From positions 1 to 58,929 of the IMG/VR virus record IMGVR_UViG_3300033183_000056: DNA of 58,929 bases. One strand, 5' to 3'. Shown in pieces: positions 54,958 to 58,929 of this stretch; the stretch's first letter is position 1, and each line of letters opens with the position of its first letter. A program made the position numbers and the translations under genes. This DNA comes from a virus. The notes under the pieces are model-generated. The model saw only the letters and a program-made list of their open reading frames with translations, did not search any database and had not been told where the DNA came from.

Positions 54958-56837
54958 TAACGCTCACCATCAGGTTGTAATGCAACACGCATAGAACCCC
55001 AACGCCATGAACCACTATTAGTACCTGACACACGAACAGATGCTTGTCTGCCTCTTGCTCTAAAGTTTATCTTTTTTGTTGTGTCAAATATTTGATATGG
55101 TCCTTTAATTATGTCAGAAGAAGCAGGATATTCGTTTGTTTTAATATATACTTCTACAGAGTTACCTGCATCAAAACTATAATCAGGAATGATACGATTC
55201 ATAAACATTATGTTATCACCATCATCAATATCTAATTTAGCAGATTCAAGGAAAGATGACAAGGCTTTTCCATCTCCAGTATAAATACCATCAGGTTCAT
55301 TATCCCACAAGTATTGACTTGCAGTAGCAGATACAGCACCAGTAGTAATTGTATTATCAAAAATCTTTCTGTCTCTAAACGTAGTAAAGAATGAATCACC
55401 ATAGACCCATGTTCTTTCTTCTACATTATAAATAATATATGCGTTAGGTTCAGTAGAGTTTGCTTTTGGATATAACCAGATAATTTCTTTAAACTCTGAG
55501 TTTACACCTGCATATACTTTATCTTTATTTGTCATGTTAAAGTCATCGTACAAGTATCTACGAACTGTACATGGCAGGTTTCTTACACGACCATCAAAAG
55601 CATAAAAGTTATTGTCACCCATCCAGTATGAAATACCATCATAGTCAACTGCAGCATGGGGGCCAATAAGACCACATTTTGTACCTACTTGTTGAAAGTT
55701 AAAAATAAATGGTGGACCTACAAACTGCTGTGTATACATAGCATTGTCTGTCCAGATATGAATAGAGTTACGTGAACGTGTAGCACCTATAATTTCTGTA
55801 CCGTCAGCAAGAATAGTCTCACCTGATGTAGTATTAATAGATGGTTGCCAATTTGTAAAGTCTTCTTGGTCTGACCAACGTACCAGCATAGAGTTAAATG
55901 TACCAGTAGCATATTCATTTGTTGCATAACAAATAACGTGTCTATCATTAGGTGACACAATAAGAAAGTTAGATTGACTTGGTGCATCAGTTGCAGTAAT
56001 GTATGGCGCAGCAGTAGAACTTGTTACAGGCTTCATACGTTCTGGTGTAGTAGATATATCTACATCAAGATAGTAAATATTACCGCCACGTCTTAAACCA
56101 ATAACGTCCTCACCCCAGTTGTCAAAGGTCCATTGTGCGCCTCTAAATGTAAAGCCAGATTCAGATGCTTCGTCATTCCATGCACGTTGTCCTGTAATAG
56201 ATGCACCTGCTTGAAATGTTGCAGCACCATAACCAAGACCTTGAATACTATCTGACAATTGGTTTTCTAAAAGAAATGCTACCGATACAGCAGTACCACC
56301 TGCCGTTGCAGAAGTATCTGTTGCAGTAACATCTGAAGTAATAGTAAAGTTATTAATGTCTGGCGCAGTTACAACCGCAAAGATTGGACCACCTGCAGTA
56401 GAGGATGTAAGTACAATGTTACCACCAATTGTAGCAGCAGCTTGAATAATAATACGGTCACCAGATTCAACGCCGTGGTTTGTAATGTTTACTGATACTG
56501 TAGTAGAACCTGCATTTGTAGAGAAAACATCAGATGCAGAAACAACTGACACAATAGGAGTGACATCATAAAGTGTAGAATCTTTTTCTACATAAACTTG
56601 TTCATTAGTACCAAGAATAAGATGCTTACGTGTATCATTATCTGCCCATTGTAATACGTCACGAGGAATACCATTTAATGCTTCTGTATTATGTTTTTGA
56701 TAACCACGAATGTTTTCTGGTTTACCTTCACGAAACCTTACACGGTTACCATCATACCATTTACCTTCTTCTGCATATTGTGTAGATTCCCTATGAAATC
56801 CGGGAAGAAAATTTAATTTAGCATATTTAGTTGCCAT
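54957..56837 (-). CDS. Tail hub / packaged-DNA stabilisation protein (P22 gp10-like)
   Basis: The 626-residue protein is beta-rich with LNFLPGFHRESTQYAEEGKW, YDGNRVRFREGKPENIRGYQ and DNDTRKHLILGTNEQVYVEK at the start. Later it has AMYTQQFVGPPFIFNFQQVG and YDGISYWMGDNNFYAFDGRV, as in beta-propeller tail hubs. The known P22-like gp10 proteins close the tail after packaging. It ends with an immunoglobulin-like RASVRVSGTNSGSWRWGSM part. Confidence 0.75.
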   Translation of the reverse strand: MATKYAKLNFLPGFHRESTQYAEEGKWYDGNRVRFREGKPENIRGYQKHNTEALNGIPRDVLQWADNDTRKHLILGTNEQVYVEKDSTLYDVTPIVSVVSASDVFSTNAGSTTVSVNITNHGVESGDRIIIQAAATIGGNIVLTSSTAGGPIFAVVTAPDINNFTITSDVTATDTSATAGGTAVSVAFLLENQLSDSIQGLGYGAATFQAGASITGQRAWNDEASESGFTFRGAQWTFDNWGEDVIGLRRGGNIYYLDVDISTTPERMKPVTSSTAAPYITATDAPSQSNFLIVSPNDRHVICYATNEYATGTFNSMLVRWSDQEDFTNWQPSINTTSGETILADGTEIIGATRSRNSIHIWTDNAMYTQQFVGPPFIFNFQQVGTKCGLIGPHAAVDYDGISYWMGDNNFYAFDGRVRNLPCTVRRYLYDDFNMTNKDKVYAGVNSEFKEIIWLYPKANSTEPNAYIIYNVEERTWVYGDSFFTTFRDRKIFDNTITTGAVSATASQYLWDNEPDGIYTGDGKALSSFLESAKLDIDDGDNIMFMNRIIPDYSFDAGNSVEVYIKTNEYPASSDIIKGPYQIFDTTKKINFRARGRQASVRVSGTNSGSWRWGSMRVALQPDGER

Positions 56838-57979
56838 TAAGCGTTCTCCCCATTATAAAAATCTGAAAAAGAAATTACACCAGAAGTTGGAACATCTTGA
56901 TTAATATCTTGATATTCTTTCGGGTCCATCCATATAAACACAATTCCCGGTGCGCCTAATGAACCAGTACCGTCACTGTTGTTTTGTTTCTGACCGCCCT
57001 GACCCCATCCACCACTACCAGTAGTTAGCGCACCTGTGCTACTATTAAATGACAAATCTGTATATCCAGAATGGCTACGGTATCCATTTGAAGTATGACC
57101 ACTCCATGTAGTAGTACTTGTAATAAGACTGTTTAATGCAGAATCACCCCAACCACTAGGTACAGTTGTTCCTGCAGAACCCCACCAAAAACCATCAGCA
57201 CCGCTATAGGCTGCTACTTCGGTGCATCCACCAGTTGCATATGCAGGACCACCAAGAGTTCTATTACGGCTATTAACTTGTGGTGCGCTAGATGTACCCT
57301 GATTCCAAATCCAAGAGAAAGGTGAATACTGTCCACCCAATGCTCTAACAGTAAATGCTGTACCACTGCTATTAGTTCCAGTTACTCGTGATGTACCACC
57401 ACCACCTGAACCACCATCATTTCCAGAACCATCATTTGAACCTAAAGGTTGTCCACTTGGCATACCACCAGCATACCATGTTAAAACTGCTCCACTAGAA
57501 ACTGAGGCTGTAGCATACACAGCACCACCACCAGCACCGTTGTCACCACCTTCACCACCCCAATAAGAACTGGACGCACCACCACCAACACAAATAATGT
57601 GAACAGTTCCTGCATAGGGAGCAGTCCATGTTCCATTGTTTTGGCTAGTAAATGTAGGATACAAGTTATCAGGTTGGCTTTCACTAATCAAACTTCCATC
57701 TGATAAGTACCTATCTGCTCCAGCCAAAGTACTAAGAGATGATGGTTCTGCAGACGTTCCTTGATATACTTGAAGATTGTTTGGAAGACTACCACCCTGC
57801 CACTTTGGAGCATATGTACCAGAAAGAGTTGAAAGATTACTGCCTGTTGCATCAATAATTTTTTGACTAGGAACAAGCCCACCATCTCTATAAAATTCAC
57901 TTATAGAGTTTGGTTGGGTATCGCTAAATTCTGTTGCTATATCGTTTAAAGAAATAGGACCAGAAGCAGGTAACACCAT
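56837..57979 (-). CDS. Glycine-rich tail adhesin
   Basis: The 380-residue protein begins MVLPASGPISLNDIATEFSD, then ISEFYRDGGLVP, a widespread phage fibre start, and ends with SGVISFSDFYNGENA, which echoes the start. The centre is glycine-rich (GGEGGDNGAGGGAVY, GNDGGSGGGGTSRVTG). Glycine-rich loops form the host-binding part of T2-type adhesins. It probably binds the cell surface. It overlaps the hub gene by one base. Confidence 0.75.
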   Translation of the reverse strand: MVLPASGPISLNDIATEFSDTQPNSISEFYRDGGLVPSQKIIDATGSNLSTLSGTYAPKWQGGSLPNNLQVYQGTSAEPSSLSTLAGADRYLSDGSLISESQPDNLYPTFTSQNNGTWTAPYAGTVHIICVGGGASSSYWGGEGGDNGAGGGAVYATASVSSGAVLTWYAGGMPSGQPLGSNDGSGNDGGSGGGGTSRVTGTNSSGTAFTVRALGGQYSPFSWIWNQGTSSAPQVNSRNRTLGGPAYATGGCTEVAAYSGADGFWWGSAGTTVPSGWGDSALNSLITSTTTWSGHTSNGYRSHSGYTDLSFNSSTGALTTGSGGWGQGGQKQNNSDGTGSLGAPGIVFIWMDPKEYQDINQDVPTSGVISFSDFYNGENA

Positions 57980-57989
57980 GTTATTATTC

Positions 57990-58616
57990 CTATGCCGTTG
58001 TTACAGTTGCGTATGCTGTTATATTACCTATTACAGATAAGTTTCCACTTGAATCCAATTTCATTTTGCTGTCACCGCCTGTCTGAAAGAAAAGATTACC
58101 ACCACTTTCTACTACAGTCCAGTTAGCAAAATTATAGTTTGTTGCAGAAATAACACTTGTTGTAATACTTGTTGCAGTAAAGATATTAGCAGTAAAAGCA
58201 GATACAGATGTAGGTGCTTCTACTTTATAAATTTCTGTACCGTCACAAGCAACCATAACATTAGTTCCTTGTGGGATTTCTACTGCAGTACCACCCGCAG
58301 TTTTTACTTTTGTTACAAAACTACCAGTTGTGTTTTCACGTACAAAATAAAGTTTCTCTTGAGAAGGAATAGTAATAGTTACATCTGCTGTTAATGTACC
58401 TGCAAGTTCAAGAGACATATTTCTTGCTTCATCTGTTGCACCATCATTAGATGTAAGAGATACAGGTATGCTACTTACTGATACAATAGCATAGCCAGCA
58501 ACTGCTTCATCAACTAAGTCAATAACATTCTGGTTCATAATCAAACCCCAAGAGTTTGGATTTTCCCCATCAGCTTGTTTTTCTAATCGTATTCTTGATG
58601 TATATGTAGATGCCAT
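57990..58616 (-). CDS. Tail fibre-type structural protein, 208 residues
   Basis: The protein begins ASTYTSRIRLEKQADGENPN and SWGLIMNQNVIDLVDEAVAG, a typical pattern in phage tail structural proteins. The middle is beta-rich (LTADVTITIPSQEKLYFVRE). The last 60 residues have threonine/serine-rich fibre repeats (ATSITTSVISATNYNFANWT). It is likely part of the tail tip or of a short fibre. Confidence 0.75.
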   Translation of the reverse strand: MASTYTSRIRLEKQADGENPNSWGLIMNQNVIDLVDEAVAGYAIVSVSSIPVSLTSNDGATDEARNMSLELAGTLTADVTITIPSQEKLYFVRENTTGSFVTKVKTAGGTAVEIPQGTNVMVACDGTEIYKVEAPTSVSAFTANIFTATSITTSVISATNYNFANWTVVESGGNLFFQTGGDSKMKLDSSGNLSVIGNITAYATVTTA

Positions 58617-58647
58617 TTATCTCTTCCTATAATTGAAATTTCTTTAT

Positions 58648-58676
58648 ATTATATACTACTTTATTCTTTCAGACAA
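58648..58676 (-). promoter_or_regulatory. Leftward sigma70-type promoter
   Basis: On the minus strand TTGTCT (58671-58676) and TATAAT (58648-58653) are 17 bases apart. It overlaps the end of the gene at 58656-58889 and would drive the fibre genes from 58616 down. Confidence 0.55.
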
Positions 58677-58889
58677 TATTTTGTCAAGTTTATCTTCTAC
58701 TCTATGCAAAGCTTCCATGACACGATTCATATCGTCACGAAGTTCCATCTTAGTTGCATAGTCTTCACGTGTTCTATTTACTAAGATACCAACACGTTTG
58801 ACTTCCGCACTAACGCTACCAAGAATCCAGCCACCACCTGCAATGATGACGCTAAGAAGTGTATCAATCAGGTGTGATATTTCCATCAC
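58656..58889 (-). CDS. Small protein with one membrane segment and a coiled coil, 77 residues
   Basis: The protein has a single hydrophobic segment (SHLIDTLLSVIIAGGGWILG) followed by a charged helical part with NRTREDYATKMELRDDMNRV and LHRVEDKLDKILSERIK. This design, with the N-terminus in the membrane, resembles small spanin-like or holin-accessory proteins and also some virion proteins. It lies between fibre genes and crosses the contig joint. Confidence 0.65.
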   Translation of the reverse strand: MMEISHLIDTLLSVIIAGGGWILGSVSAEVKRVGILVNRTREDYATKMELRDDMNRVMEALHRVEDKLDKILSERIK

Positions 58890-58929
58890 TCAGCCTCTTC
58901 AATCACCAGTTCGCCAGCCTCAACCTGAC
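58789..58929. repeat. Terminal direct repeat, right copy (assembly overlap)
   Basis: This is the second copy of the 141-base end repeat. Bases 58886-58929 also carry the last codons of the 60-residue gene that is complete at 98-280. Removing one copy gives a 58788-bp circle. Confidence 0.95.

Noticed and set aside
58789-58929. Physical direct terminal repeat as in T7-like phages
   Set aside because: The length of 141 matches an assembler k-mer overlap and the repeat lies inside genes far from the terminase. Read depth would be needed to claim a real terminal repeat.

Overview
This window is a complete, circularly assembled genome of a lytic tailed phage with podovirus-type gene content. The first and last 141 bases (1-141 and 58789-58929) are identical, so the contig closes on itself and the unique genome is 58788 bp. 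I see a terminase, a large portal, a major capsid protein and many tail fibres. I see no tape-measure, sheath or tube genes, no integrase and no phage RNA polymerase. Several promoters match the host sigma70 consensus, so transcription probably depends on host polymerase throughout. The base composition is A+T-rich by eye. The gene set (T7-like replication genes, B12-dependent ribonucleotide reductase, MazG, a GroES-like co-chaperonin, DUF3310, many small conserved orphans) is typical of marine phages. That habitat is an inference, and I cannot name the host.

Layout. There are two opposed transcription blocks. The rightward block (about 21.5-44.07 kb) holds early and middle genes. It starts with about 25 small proteins of mostly unknown function, with an HNH nuclease and a cytosine-C5 methyltransferase among them. 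Next come a MazG-type pyrophosphohydrolase, primase-helicase, DNA polymerase A, two nucleases, a single-strand binding protein, T7-like endonuclease I and class II ribonucleotide reductase. After more small genes it ends with two large surface-sugar-type enzymes and the small terminase subunit. The leftward block runs from 44.4 kb down through the circle junction to 21.0 kb. Read in the order of transcription from the control region it starts at 21.2 kb: large terminase, portal, co-chaperonin, scaffold-like protein, capsid, decoration-like protein, connectors, a run of small basic proteins, tail fibres. It then passes the junction to more fibres, a stabilisation/hub protein, three large internal-virion-type proteins, holin candidates and a lysozyme. 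The two blocks meet tail to tail at 44.0 kb, where the small terminase gene and a holin-like gene overlap by 66 bp.

Between the divergent block starts lies a 1.1-kb control region (21175-22305) that carries almost no protein. It holds two overlapping divergent sigma70 promoters, four 7-4-7 palindromes, a cluster of 21-bp repeats, a second cluster of six 19-bp repeats beside an A+T-rich stretch, and one 48-codon gene. It is the best candidate for the replication origin and the early/late switch. Other unexplained items are a structured leader and a 23-bp inverted repeat around a 71-residue gene (22.5-22.9 kb), a multi-hairpin RNA candidate after the reductase gene (38.9-39.0 kb), and a tRNA-like element without a canonical anticodon arm (39.62-39.70 kb).

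How the genes fit together: the reductase and MazG supply or clean nucleotides; helicase-primase, polymerase, SSB and nucleases copy DNA and probably degrade host DNA; the methyltransferase probably protects phage DNA. The late block builds a short-tailed virion whose internal proteins are probably ejected, and a GroES-like protein may help fold capsid proteins. All functions are read from sequence motifs only; no database search was possible.
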